Both the position numbers and the translations under genes were made by a program. The notes beneath the pieces were generated by a model. That model was given only the letters and a program-made list of their open reading frames with translations. It was not told where the DNA came from and did not search any database. DNA of 64,000 bases from Streptomyces candidus (GTDB lineage: Bacteria > Actinomycetota > Actinomycetes > Streptomycetales > Streptomycetaceae). Of this stretch, positions 1 through 8,035 are shown in pieces. Position 1 is the first letter of the stretch. Each line of letters starts with the position of its first letter. The stretch spans positions 310,001-374,000 of the forward strand of contig NZ_JACHEM010000003.1 in assembly GCF_014207445.1 (NCBI RefSeq), written 5' to 3'.

Positions 1-1324
1 CCAGCTCGGCGCGCAGGGAACGGAACCGGTCGATCTGCGGGTACATCGCGGCGAGCGTCTCGGGCCGCACCCGCGAGTCCTTCGCCAGGTACAGCCGTCC
101 GCCCGCCGCGGCCACCTCCTCGTCGAGTTCGTCGAGGAAGACGCCCAGGCGCGGCAGGCCCGCCGGGATGTCGAGGGCCAGCGTCCACCCGGGCACCGGG
201 AAGGACAGCCACCCGGAGTCCCCCCGTCCGAACCGCTTCAGGACCGCCAGGAACGACGGGCAGCCGCGCCGCGAGATCCGCATGACGATCCGCCGCAACG
301 CCTCCTCCTGCCCGTACGGCACCACGAACTGGTACTGGACGAAGCCGCCGCGCCCGTAGATCCGGTTCCAGTGCGGCACCCCGTCCAGCGGGTGGAAGAA
401 CGTGGAGATCTTCTGGAGTTCACCGGTCCTGGCCCGGGGCGCCCGCCGGTACCAAAGCTCGTTGAACAGGCTCACCGACCGCTTCCCCAGCAGCCCTTCC
501 GGTACGAAGGCGGGCGCGGCAGGCAGCTGCCCCGGCCGGAACACCAGGGGGTGGCGGGCGGCCCGGGGCGGCAGCACGTCCAGCGGGGCGTGGTCGCCGC
601 GCGTCAGCACCGAGCGCCCCGTCGCCGCACCCTTGGCGAGCAGGTCGATCCAGGCGACGGAGTACCGGTAGAGGTGGTCGGTCTCGGTCAGCCGTGTCAT
701 CAAGTCGTCGAGGTCCGTGGCCCGCTCGGTGTCGACCGACATCAACGAGGTTTCCACGCGCAGGAGTTGGATCGTCGCCGAGAGGATGACCCCGGTCAGG
801 CCCATGCCGCCGGCCGTCGCGTCGAAGAGGTCCGTGCCCGGCAGGACCGTCCGGGCCTGCCCGTCCGCCGTCAGCAGCTGCAGCGACCGCACGTGCCGGG
901 CGAAGCCGCCGGACACGTGGTGGTTCTTGCCGTGGATGTCCGCGCCGATCGCCCCGCCCACCGTGACGTACCGCGTGCCGGGCGTCACCGGCACGAACCA
1001 GCCCAGCGGCAGCAGCACTTCCATCAGCCGGTGCAGGCTCACCCCCGCGTCGCACACCACCATTCCGGTGTCCGCGTCGACGGTGCGGATGCGGTCGAGA
1101 CCCGTCATGTCGAGCACCGAGCCGCCCGCGTTCTGCGCGGCGTCGCCGTACGCCCGCCCCAGGCCCCGGGCGATCGAGCCGCGGGTCCCGCAGCCGCGCA
1201 CCGCCGCCGCCGCTTCCTCGTACGTACGGGGCCGGACCACCAGGGCGGTCGTCGGGGCGGTGCGTCCCCAACCGGTCACGGAGGCGAAGTCGTCGACGGA
1301 GAGCGCGGTGATGAAGTCAGGCAT
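1..1324 (-). CDS. DprE1-like FAD-binding oxidoreductase (3' end missing)
   Basis: The 441 visible residues resemble the flavoprotein subunit of decaprenylphosphoryl-beta-D-ribose 2'-epimerase (DprE1), which oxidises the 2'-OH of a polyprenyl-phospho-ribose. An FAD-binding PCMH domain occupies about residues 20-190 and includes the family segment GGAIGADIHGKNHH near residue 130. A substrate domain follows, with the typical GFVQYQFVVP and KDSRVRPET stretches. The ATG at 1324 was chosen because homologues begin just ahead of the first FAD-binding strand. The gene leaves the window at base 1, so the C-terminus is not seen. It diverges from a PAP2-UbiA-GtrA set, which supports a role in polyprenyl-phospho-pentose metabolism. 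The FAD-oxidase family is certain; the exact substrate in this organism is inferred. Confidence 0.85.
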   Translation of the reverse strand, partial: MPDFITALSVDDFASVTGWGRTAPTTALVVRPRTYEEAAAAVRGCGTRGSIARGLGRAYGDAAQNAGGSVLDMTGLDRIRTVDADTGMVVCDAGVSLHRLMEVLLPLGWFVPVTPGTRYVTVGGAIGADIHGKNHHVSGGFARHVRSLQLLTADGQARTVLPGTDLFDATAGGMGLTGVILSATIQLLRVETSLMSVDTERATDLDDLMTRLTETDHLYRYSVAWIDLLAKGAATGRSVLTRGDHAPLDVLPPRAARHPLVFRPGQLPAAPAFVPEGLLGKRSVSLFNELWYRRAPRARTGELQKISTFFHPLDGVPHWNRIYGRGGFVQYQFVVPYGQEEALRRIVMRISRRGCPSFLAVLKRFGRGDSGWLSFPVPGWTLALDIPAGLPRLGVFLDELDEEVAAAGGRLYLAKDSRVRPETLAAMYPQIDRFRSLRAEL

Positions 1325-1499
1325 GGCGTGACGGTATCCGGAGAAATGCCGCTTTTCGCCGAGTTGGACCCTGTTTCGGCGGAACGGGTGGTTGATTGGG
1401 GTGTCAATCCGGAATGTCATGAATATTTGCTTTTTGTAGACAAGAGTCACCCCTGACGTGCGCCCCCCGGCCACGCCCACCCGATCCGAGGGATGACAG

Positions 1500-2024
1500 A
1501 TGCGAGAAGTGGACCACCGCTTGCTGTCCGCGATGCGCGACTGCGGAACGGACCCCAAGGTGGCCGCCGCCGCGCGTGCGCTCTCCTTCAGCGGCGAACA
1601 CGGCGCGCTGTGGCTCGCCGCCGGGCTGACCGGCGCGGCCCTCGACCGCGACCGGCGGGCGGCCTGGCTGCGCGGTACGGCACTGATCGCCGCGGCTCAG
1701 GCGGCGAGCATGGGCGTCAAGCGCACCGTGCGCCGGCCCCGTCCCCGGCTCGCCGCCCATCAGCCGTTGGTGAAGACCCTCGGGCGGCACTCCTTCCCCT
1801 CCTCGCACGCCGCCTCGGCCGCTGCCGCCGCCGTCGCCCTCGGCACTCTGAGCCCCGTCGCCCGGCGGGTCGTGCCACCGCTGGCCGCCGCGATGTGCGT
1901 CTCCCGGCTGGTCGTCGGCGTCCACTACCCGAGCGACGTCGCCGCCGGTGCGCTGCTCGGCGGACTGACCGCGGGCCTCGGAGCCACATGGCTGGCCGCG
2001 GGACGGGGGGCCACCGGTGCCTGA
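1500..2024 (+). CDS. PAP2-family lipid phosphatase
   Basis: This 174-aa protein carries the complete PAP2 phosphatase signature: K74-x6-R81-P82, the P-S-S-H of residues 100-103, and S135-R136-x5-H142 with D146 following. Such enzymes remove phosphate from lipid phosphates at the membrane. The hydrophobic stretches between the motifs fit a small integral membrane phosphatase. It overlaps the following UbiA-type gene by 8 nt, so the two are probably translated together. In the mycobacterial decaprenyl-phospho-arabinose pathway a PAP2 protein (Rv3807c) sits beside the phosphoribosyltransferase and is thought to dephosphorylate decaprenyl-phosphoryl-5-phosphoribose. The same step is the likely role here, by analogy. 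Confidence 0.88.
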   Translation: MREVDHRLLSAMRDCGTDPKVAAAARALSFSGEHGALWLAAGLTGAALDRDRRAAWLRGTALIAAAQAASMGVKRTVRRPRPRLAAHQPLVKTLGRHSFPSSHAASAAAAAVALGTLSPVARRVVPPLAAAMCVSRLVVGVHYPSDVAAGALLGGLTAGLGATWLAAGRGATGA

Positions 2025-3045
2025 GCCGACCGTCGCCCCCCTCCTGGAGAAGCAGCAGGACCACCAGGACCACCAGGACCGCCACGACAAGCAGCAGGAC
2101 CGTCGCCCGGAGGCGTCCGCCGCCGCCCTGCCCCCGCAGCGCCGCGCCCTGCGCCCGCTCGCCCTCCCGCTGGGACTGCTGCGCACCGCGCGCCCCCGAC
2201 AGTGGATCAAGAACGGTCTTGTCCTCGCCGCGCCCGCCGCCGCCGGTGAGCTCTTCTCCGCCCACGCCGCCGTACAACTCGCCCTGGTGTTCGTCCTGTT
2301 CACGGCTGCCGCGTCCGCCGTCTACCTGATCAACGACGCCCTCGACGCCGAGGCCGACCGCGCGCACCCCACCAAGTGCCGCCGCCCGGTCGCCGCCGGC
2401 CAGGTACCCGTGCCGGTCGCCCACGCCACCGGTGCCGTCCTGGCCGTCGCGACCCCCACGGCCGCGGCCCTCCTGTGCAACCCGCTCACGGCGGCCCTCC
2501 TCACCTGTTACGTCGTCATGCAGATGGCGTACTGCCTGCGCCTCAAGCACGTCCTGGTCGTGGACCTCGTCGTCGTCACGGCCGGATTCCTGATGCGCGC
2601 GATGATCGGCGGCATCGCCCTCGGCATCCCGCTCTCCCGCTGGTTCCTGATCACCACCGGCTTCGGCGCGCTGTTCATGGTCTCGGCGAAGCGCTACTCC
2701 GAAGCCGTGCAGCTGGCCGACAGCGCCCACAAGGGCAGCACCCGTGCCCTGCTCAGCGAATACACCACCGGATACCTGCGCTTCGTCTGGCAGTTGGCGG
2801 CCGGCGTCTCGGTCCTCGGCTACTGCCTCTGGGCCCTGGAGCGCGGCAGCGTGGACGACGGCGCCCTGCTGCCCTGGCGCGAGATCTCCATGATCGGCTT
2901 CATCGCCGGAGTGCTCAGATACGCGGTCTTCGCCGACCGGGGCACCGCGGGCGCCCCCGAGGACGTCGTCCTGAGCGACCGGGGACTCCAGCTCATCGGC
3001 CTCCTCTGGACGGCGCTGTACGCACTGGCGGTCGCCGGCCTGTGA
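2017..3045 (+). CDS. UbiA-type decaprenyl-phosphate phosphoribosyltransferase
   Basis: This 342-aa polytopic protein belongs to the UbiA prenyltransferase superfamily and most resembles the 5-phosphoribosyl-1-pyrophosphate:decaprenyl-phosphate transferase group (Rv3806c-like). The first Asp-rich motif is clear: N106-D107-x2-D110-x3-D114 followed by RAHPTKCRRPVAAG. A second polar segment, KRYSEAVQL, lies further on. About nine membrane segments can be drawn. The start is GTG at 2017, overlapping the PAP2 stop. The first 40 residues are an odd hydrophilic tail of repeated Gln-Asp-His units encoded by a ccaccagga repeat, absent from the core family, so the functional start could lie later. The product would be polyprenyl-phosphoryl-5-phosphoribose. 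Confidence 0.87.
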   Translation: MPEPTVAPLLEKQQDHQDHQDRHDKQQDRRPEASAAALPPQRRALRPLALPLGLLRTARPRQWIKNGLVLAAPAAAGELFSAHAAVQLALVFVLFTAAASAVYLINDALDAEADRAHPTKCRRPVAAGQVPVPVAHATGAVLAVATPTAAALLCNPLTAALLTCYVVMQMAYCLRLKHVLVVDLVVVTAGFLMRAMIGGIALGIPLSRWFLITTGFGALFMVSAKRYSEAVQLADSAHKGSTRALLSEYTTGYLRFVWQLAAGVSVLGYCLWALERGSVDDGALLPWREISMIGFIAGVLRYAVFADRGTAGAPEDVVLSDRGLQLIGLLWTALYALAVAGL

Positions 3046-3073
3046 CGACCCGCGAGAAACAGGAGCCGGCCCG

Positions 3074-3520
3074 ATGCCCCGCAGCACACCCGACTGGTCC
3101 GAACTGCGCTCCTTCGCCGCCGTCGGCGGCTGCGCCTACCTCGTCGACCTCGCCCTCTTCGTCTGGTTCCGCGGCCCCCTGGACTGGGACCCGCTCGCCG
3201 CGAAGGCCGTCGCCTTCCTCGCCGGATGCACGGTCGCGTACGCGGGCAACGCCCTGGGCACGTACCGGCACAGCACCGCCGGGGACCGGGCGGCCGGGAC
3301 CTCCCGCCTCCGCCGGTACGGCGTCTTCCTCGCCGTCAACGCGGCGGGCGCGGCCGTCCAGTTGACGTGCCTCGCCGTCTCCCACCACGGCCTCGGCCTG
3401 ACGTCCCCCCGCGCCGACGCGCTCTCCGGGTCCGTCATCGGCATGGCCCTCGCGACCTGCCTCCGTTTCTGGGGTACGAGAACCCTGGTTTTCCGTACAC
3501 ACCGACAGGCAGGTACATAA
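3074..3520 (+). CDS. GtrA-like four-helix membrane protein
   Basis: This 148-aa protein has four predicted membrane helices and the GtrA-family start, with a Gly-Gly-x2-Tyr turn in the first helix (VGGCAYLVDLALF) and a late helix ending in RFWGTRTLVFR, typical of the family. GtrA-like proteins take part in moving or holding polyprenyl-linked sugars across the membrane. The ATG at 3074 has an AGGAG ribosome site 8 nt upstream. It lies 28 nt behind the UbiA-type gene and 5 nt before the YihY-like gene, in one apparent operon, which fits a flippase-like step for the polyprenyl-phospho-pentose. The exact substrate is unknown. Confidence 0.8.
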   Translation: MPRSTPDWSELRSFAAVGGCAYLVDLALFVWFRGPLDWDPLAAKAVAFLAGCTVAYAGNALGTYRHSTAGDRAAGTSRLRRYGVFLAVNAAGAAVQLTCLAVSHHGLGLTSPRADALSGSVIGMALATCLRFWGTRTLVFRTHRQAGT

Positions 3521-3525
3521 GGGAC

Positions 3526-4446
3526 ATGGACTGGCTGAAGAATCTCCCCGTCATCGGGCCGCTCGTCACGCGCCTGATGGGCACGCACGCCTGGCGCACG
3601 TACGAGACCCTCGACCGGGCGCACTGGAGCAGGCTCGCCGCCGCGGTCACCTTCATCAGCTTCCTGGCCCTCTTCCCCCTGATCACCGTCGCCGCGGCGG
3701 TCGGCGCGGCCTTCCTCTCCGAGCAGCAGATCCGCGACCTCAAGAGCAGCATCGCCGAACAGGTCCCGGGCATCTCCGACCAGCTCGACATCGACGCGCT
3801 CATCGCCAACGCGGGCACGGTCGGCCTCGTCGCGGGCGCGCTGCTGCTGTTCACCGGTATCGGCTGGGTCGGCTCGATGCGCGAATGCCTGCGCGCGGTA
3901 TGGCAGTTGGACGACGCCGACACCGGCAACCCGATCGTGCGCAAGGCCAAGGACGCCCTCGTGCTGCTGGGCCTGGGGGGCACCGGCCTGGGCTCGCTGC
4001 TGGCCTCCACCGTCGGCTCGACCGCGGTCGGCTGGACCGCCCGCACCCTCGACATCCCGGAGAGCGGCGCAGGCGGCGTACTGCTGCGGATCGCCGCCCT
4101 GCTGGTGGCCGTCGCCGCCGACTTCCTGCTCCTCCTCTACGTCCTCACCCTCCTGCCCGGCGTCCACCCCGAACGCCACCGCCTGATCACCGCCGCCCTC
4201 ATCGGCGCGGTCGGCTTCGAACTCCTGAAGATGCTGCTCGGCGGTTACATGAGCGGAGTGGCGTCCAAGAGCATGTACGGCGCCTTCGGCGTGCCCGTCG
4301 CCCTGCTGCTGTGGATCAATTTCACCGCCAAACTGATGCTGTGCTGCGCCGCCTGGACGGCGGCGCCGCACGCCTCGGAGGAGAAGCCCGCCGTCAGCGT
4401 CGGGGCGCCCGACGCGCCAGGGCGGGCACCGGCCACCGCCGATTGA
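3526..4446 (+). CDS. YihY/BrkB-family inner membrane protein
   Basis: This 306-aa protein has six hydrophobic segments and the hallmark YihY/virulence-factor BrkB sequence in the first helix (TFISFLALFPLI), plus the later SMRECLRAVW and PVALLLWINFTAKL segments. The family has no agreed biochemical function and was once miscalled ribonuclease BN. The start ATG at 3526 follows the GtrA stop by 5 nt. The C-terminal tail after the last helix is Ala/Pro rich. The last 53 bases overlap the end of the convergent carboxypeptidase gene. Confidence 0.85.
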   Translation: MDWLKNLPVIGPLVTRLMGTHAWRTYETLDRAHWSRLAAAVTFISFLALFPLITVAAAVGAAFLSEQQIRDLKSSIAEQVPGISDQLDIDALIANAGTVGLVAGALLLFTGIGWVGSMRECLRAVWQLDDADTGNPIVRKAKDALVLLGLGGTGLGSLLASTVGSTAVGWTARTLDIPESGAGGVLLRIAALLVAVAADFLLLLYVLTLLPGVHPERHRLITAALIGAVGFELLKMLLGGYMSGVASKSMYGAFGVPVALLLWINFTAKLMLCCAAWTAAPHASEEKPAVSVGAPDAPGRAPATAD

Positions 4447-5641
4447 CCAGGAACACTGCTCCCGCCAGCACCAGGAGCACCCCGCCCGCCACCGCGAGCG
4501 CGATCCCCATCCCACTGGAACCGTCCTCGGCGGATGCCAGCTCGACCGGGGCCGGGCTCTTGGCCGCCTTGCCGGACGGAGGTGCGTTCTTCCCGGAGCG
4601 GAGGTCCGCGGACCTCGGCGGGACCAGCTCGCCCACCGGCTTGACCTTCCCCGCCGCCGCGAAACCCCAGTCGAACAGCCGGGCCGTCTCGTTGTAGACG
4701 GCCTGCCTCTCGTGGGACTGCGGGTTCATCACCGTCACCAGCAGGACACGGTCGCGGTTCTGGGCGACTCCGGTGAAGGTGGAGCCGGCGTGCGTGGTGG
4801 TGCCGTTCTTGACGCCCGCGATGCCCGGGTACGGGTCGACGTCGGCCCCCTCCCCGGTCAGCAGCCGGTTGGTGGACTGGATCTCGAAGTCCTCGCGCTT
4901 CCCGTCCTTCATCCCGCCGGGGAACCGGGCGCGCACCGTGGAGGCGTATTCCCGGAAGTCCTTCTTCTGCATGCCCGAGCGGGCGATCAGCGTGAGGTCG
5001 TAGGCGCTGCTCACCTGCCCCGGCGCGTCGTACCCGTCGGGCGAGACGACCTTCGTGTCGACGGCCTGGAGCTCGCGCGCGTGCGCGTTCATGTCCCCGA
5101 CGGTCTTCGCCGGCCCGCCGTTCATCGCCGTGAGCACGTGCACGGCGTCGTTCCCCGAACGGAGGAACACTCCCAGCCACAGGTCGTGCACCTTGTAGGT
5201 GTGGTTCTCCTTCACCCCTACCTTGCTGCTCCCCGAACCGACCCCCGTCAGCTCCTCCGGCTTCACCGTGTGGACCTGGTCCTTGGGCAGCCGGGGCAGC
5301 ACCGTGTCCGCGAACAGCATCTTCAGCGTGGACGCCGGGGCGAGACGCCAGTGCGCGTTGTGCGCGGCCAGCACCTGCCCGCTCTCCGCGTCCGCGACGA
5401 TCCACGACCGCCCCGACAGCGCCTTGGGCAGCACGGGAACCCCGGGCGCCAGGTTCACCTGGGTACCGGGCAGCCCCAGCCGCTCCCCGCCCACCGTCGA
5501 CATGACGGGCGGCGGCTTCGGCTTGTCGTCCGACGCCGGCTTCCTGCCGTCGGCATGAGCGGCCGTCACCGGAACGGCGATCGTGGGCAGCAGCAGGGCG
5601 GCGGAGGCGACCGCGAGCGCGGTCCGTTTCACGGCAGACAC
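4394..5641 (-). CDS. D-alanyl-D-alanine carboxypeptidase, membrane anchored
   Basis: This is a 415-aa serine peptidase of the S11 type that trims D-Ala from peptidoglycan stem peptides outside the membrane. A signal peptide spans about residues 5-30. The active-site motifs are present: S104-x-x-K107 (ASTLK), S162-G163-N164, and K278-N279-G280 in place of the usual K-T-G. A C-terminal helix near residues 382-404, followed by Arg-rich residues, should anchor it. The start is uncertain: GTG at 5641 gives a sound signal peptide, GTG at 5632 is an alternative, and neither has a strong ribosome site. The gene is convergent with the YihY-like gene, with a 53-nt overlap. Confidence 0.88.
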   Translation of the reverse strand: MSAVKRTALAVASAALLLPTIAVPVTAAHADGRKPASDDKPKPPPVMSTVGGERLGLPGTQVNLAPGVPVLPKALSGRSWIVADAESGQVLAAHNAHWRLAPASTLKMLFADTVLPRLPKDQVHTVKPEELTGVGSGSSKVGVKENHTYKVHDLWLGVFLRSGNDAVHVLTAMNGGPAKTVGDMNAHARELQAVDTKVVSPDGYDAPGQVSSAYDLTLIARSGMQKKDFREYASTVRARFPGGMKDGKREDFEIQSTNRLLTGEGADVDPYPGIAGVKNGTTTHAGSTFTGVAQNRDRVLLVTVMNPQSHERQAVYNETARLFDWGFAAAGKVKPVGELVPPRSADLRSGKNAPPSGKAAKSPAPVELASAEDGSSGMGIALAVAGGVLLVLAGAVFLVNRRWPVPALARRAPRR

Positions 5642-5798
5642 GGACGAGAACGTACAGGGCGCACACGTCGAACCCGTCAGCGCGGTACGGACCCGCCGCA
5701 ACAGCCGCCGGGACAGCCCAAGCCCTCCCGCCCCGCCCGTCCCACGGGCCGCCGCCCCCCGTGGCAAGGGGAGGAGGCCGGACGGCGATACTGGCCCC

Positions 5799-6044
5799 AT
5801 GAAGCTCAACCGCTCCTTGTCCTGGTTCCTGCTCGCCTTCGGCGTGTGGAGCTGGTTCATCTGGGTCACCTTCGTCAAAAACCTGATCAAGGACGGGAGC
5901 GGCCTCGCCTTCGACGACGCCGGTGACCCGACCGGGTACTTCTGGGTCCACCTGCTGCTCGCAGTGACGTCCTTTCTTCTGGGGACGGGCATCGGTGTGA
6001 TCGGGTTCCGTTCGGTGCGCACGTTGCGCCGCGAAAAGGCGTAG
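5799..6044 (+). CDS. SCO4848-type small membrane protein
   Basis: This 81-aa protein with two membrane helices (about residues 7-27 and 50-70) matches the Streptomyces family named after SCO4848. Recognition rests on the N-terminal MKLNRSLSWFLLAFGVWSWF pattern. Its function is unknown. The gene is preceded by GGGGAGGAGG, though at long spacing, and lies 8 nt before the metallophosphoesterase gene, so the two are probably cotranscribed. Confidence 0.82.
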   Translation: MKLNRSLSWFLLAFGVWSWFIWVTFVKNLIKDGSGLAFDDAGDPTGYFWVHLLLAVTSFLLGTGIGVIGFRSVRTLRREKA

Positions 6045-6052
6045 GGGATTCC

Positions 6053-7351
6053 GTGACCGTGGTGGCCGTCCTGATCCTTCTGTGCGTACTCGCCCTGCTC
6101 GCCGCGGTCCACCGCTACGTCTGGCTGCGGCTGATCCGCGACACGACGACCGATTCCGTACGGGGCCGGCGCATCCGCCGCGCGGGCACGGTGGCGGTCA
6201 CCGTCCTGCCCCTCCTCTCGCTCGGCGCGTTCGTCTCCGCCCGCGCGGGCGTCCCCTTCCGGCTCCAGCAACTCGTCGCCTGGCCCGGCTACCTCTGGCT
6301 GGCCCTCCTCCTGTACGTCACCCTGGCCCTCCTCGCCGGTGAACTCGTCCGGGCTGTCCTGCTGCGCCGCGACAACTCCCCGGCGGACGCGGCACCCCCC
6401 GCCCCGGCCGGCCCCGAGGGCGCGCCCGCCCCCGCGCCTGCTCCCGGGACCGCGCCGGCTTCCGACGTCACGCCCGCCCCGGACCCCGCGCCCGACGCCG
6501 CGCCGGTCCCCGGCCCCGGGCCGGCCCCCAGCCGCCGCCTCTTCATCTCCAGGGCCGTCGGAGCCTCCGCCGCGACGGCCGCGGTCGGTACCGTCGCGTA
6601 CGGCGCGCACAACGTCCTCTCCGGGCCCCGCGTCAAACGCGTCACCGTCCCCCTCGCCAAGCTCCCCCGCTCCGCCCACGGCTACCGCATAGCCGTCGTC
6701 AGCGACGTCCACCTGGGACCGATCCTCGGCCGCGCCCACACCCAGCGCATCGTCGACGCCGTCAACTCCACCCAGCCCGACCTGGTGGCCGTCGTCGGTG
6801 ACCTGGTGGACGGCAGCGTCGAGGACCTCGGCCGGGCGGCCGAGCCGCTCGCCCGGCTCCGCTCCCGCGACGGCAACTTCTTCGTCACCGGCAATCACGA
6901 GTACTACGCGGGCGTCACCCCCTGGCTGGCCCACCTCCGCGAACTGGGCCTGCGTCCCCTGGAGAACGCCCGTACGGCCCTGCCCGCCTTCGACCTGGCC
7001 GGAGTCAATGACATCGGCGGCGAACCCACGGGGCAGGGGCCGGACTTCGGCCGGGCGCTGGGCGACCGCGACCGCACCCGTACCGCCGTCCTCCTGGCCC
7101 ACCAGCCCGTACAGATCCACGAGGCCGTCCGCCACGGGGTGGACCTCCAGCTCTCCGGTCACACCCACGGCGGCCAGCTCTGGCCCGGCAACCTCGTCGC
7201 CGCCCTCGCCAACCCCACCGTCTCCGGTCTCGACCGCTACGGCGACACCCAGCTCTACGTCAGCCGGGGCGCGGGTGCCTGGGGGCCGCCGGTCCGGGTG
7301 GGAGCCCCCGCCGACATCACTCTCGTGCAACTGGCGTCCCTCCAGGCCTGA
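6053..7351 (+). CDS. Membrane-anchored metallophosphoesterase (YkuE-like)
   Basis: This 432-aa protein has three N-terminal membrane helices (residues 3-20, 46-64 and 70-95), then an Ala/Pro-rich linker of about 50 residues, then a calcineurin-type phosphoesterase domain. The metal-binding motifs are complete: D218-x-H220, G-D250-x2-D, G-N281-H282-E283, and G-H370-T-H372. YkuE-like enzymes are metal-dependent phosphatases exported to the cell surface. The start is GTG at 6053 with GGGGA 6 nt upstream. Its position behind the SCO4848-type gene suggests one transcript. The substrate is not evident; lipid or cell-wall phosphate esters are possible. Confidence 0.88.
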   Translation: MTVVAVLILLCVLALLAAVHRYVWLRLIRDTTTDSVRGRRIRRAGTVAVTVLPLLSLGAFVSARAGVPFRLQQLVAWPGYLWLALLLYVTLALLAGELVRAVLLRRDNSPADAAPPAPAGPEGAPAPAPAPGTAPASDVTPAPDPAPDAAPVPGPGPAPSRRLFISRAVGASAATAAVGTVAYGAHNVLSGPRVKRVTVPLAKLPRSAHGYRIAVVSDVHLGPILGRAHTQRIVDAVNSTQPDLVAVVGDLVDGSVEDLGRAAEPLARLRSRDGNFFVTGNHEYYAGVTPWLAHLRELGLRPLENARTALPAFDLAGVNDIGGEPTGQGPDFGRALGDRDRTRTAVLLAHQPVQIHEAVRHGVDLQLSGHTHGGQLWPGNLVAALANPTVSGLDRYGDTQLYVSRGAGAWGPPVRVGAPADITLVQLASLQA

Positions 7352-7413
7352 CAGCCCACCCCACGCGGGCGCGCCGGGCCGGGAGGCCGAGCAGGGCCGG
7401 CCGTCCGATCCGG

Positions 7414-7800
7414 CTAGCCGTCCGCGTCCCCGGCCGCGCGCGCCGCCGCGTTCGCCCTGCCCGCCGCCACCGCGAGCAGCACGACGACCGCGACGGTCCC
7501 GCACGCGGGCAGGGCGACGACCGCGGGGGTCGCCCTGCCGCTGAGCGTCAGTACGGGGACCGACACCCACGTCAGCGCGCCCGCCGTGTACGCCGCCCGG
7601 CAGGTCGCCGTCAGCAGGGGAGCGGCGGCGGCGTGGCCCGCCTCCCACGCGGCGTCCGAGGAGGTCGTCGCCCTGGTCCGGATGCCGATCGCAGAGTTGC
7701 GGCCCATACCGCCCTTCGTGACGTGGTTCCGCACGAGGTGGACCATCACGCCCATCCAGAGCAGTCCCGCTCCGAAGACCAACAGACCCACCATGTCCAT
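7414..7800 (-). CDS. SdpI-like membrane protein
   Basis: This 128-aa protein begins with a membrane helix, then the cytoplasmic stretch MGRNSAIGIRTRATTSSDAAW, which is the mark of the SdpI family, then two more helices. SdpI of Bacillus confers immunity to the SdpC toxin and controls its regulator; actinobacterial relatives mostly have no known role and no SdpC gene is seen here. The ATG at 7800 was chosen because GGGGGAGG lies 5-7 nt upstream. It converges on the metallophosphoesterase gene and diverges from the peptide-binding protein gene. Confidence 0.78.
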   Translation of the reverse strand: MDMVGLLVFGAGLLWMGVMVHLVRNHVTKGGMGRNSAIGIRTRATTSSDAAWEAGHAAAAPLLTATCRAAYTAGALTWVSVPVLTLSGRATPAVVALPACGTVAVVVLLAVAAGRANAAARAAGDADG

Positions 7801-8035
7801 GACTTGCCTCCCCCTGGCAGCGATGCCGACGTCTTCGTGCCGAGACGTGCCATGACATCGCGATTCTGTCCCCGAGTGATCAGCACTCCACCGAATCTGT
7901 GCCCACAAGCGTCGCTCACGAAAGAAACGCCCCTTCCGTGGGCCCAATTCGTGTGATTAGGTGAACGAATCGTGGGGCGGGCGTGTGCACTTCCGCCGTC
8001 CCTGGGCGGGGGTACTGCGAGGAGAGCCAGGCACT

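Noticed and set aside
1325..1499. Paired promoters in the AT-richer gap between the DprE1-like and PAP2 genes.
   Set aside because: Several hexamers resemble -10 or -35 elements, but none forms a pair with correct spacing clear enough to report.
4394..7858. An open minus-strand frame of more than 1100 codons.
   Set aside because: Only its last 415 codons (the carboxypeptidase) show family sequence. The rest is antisense to the metallophosphoesterase and SCO4848-type genes and reflects high GC.
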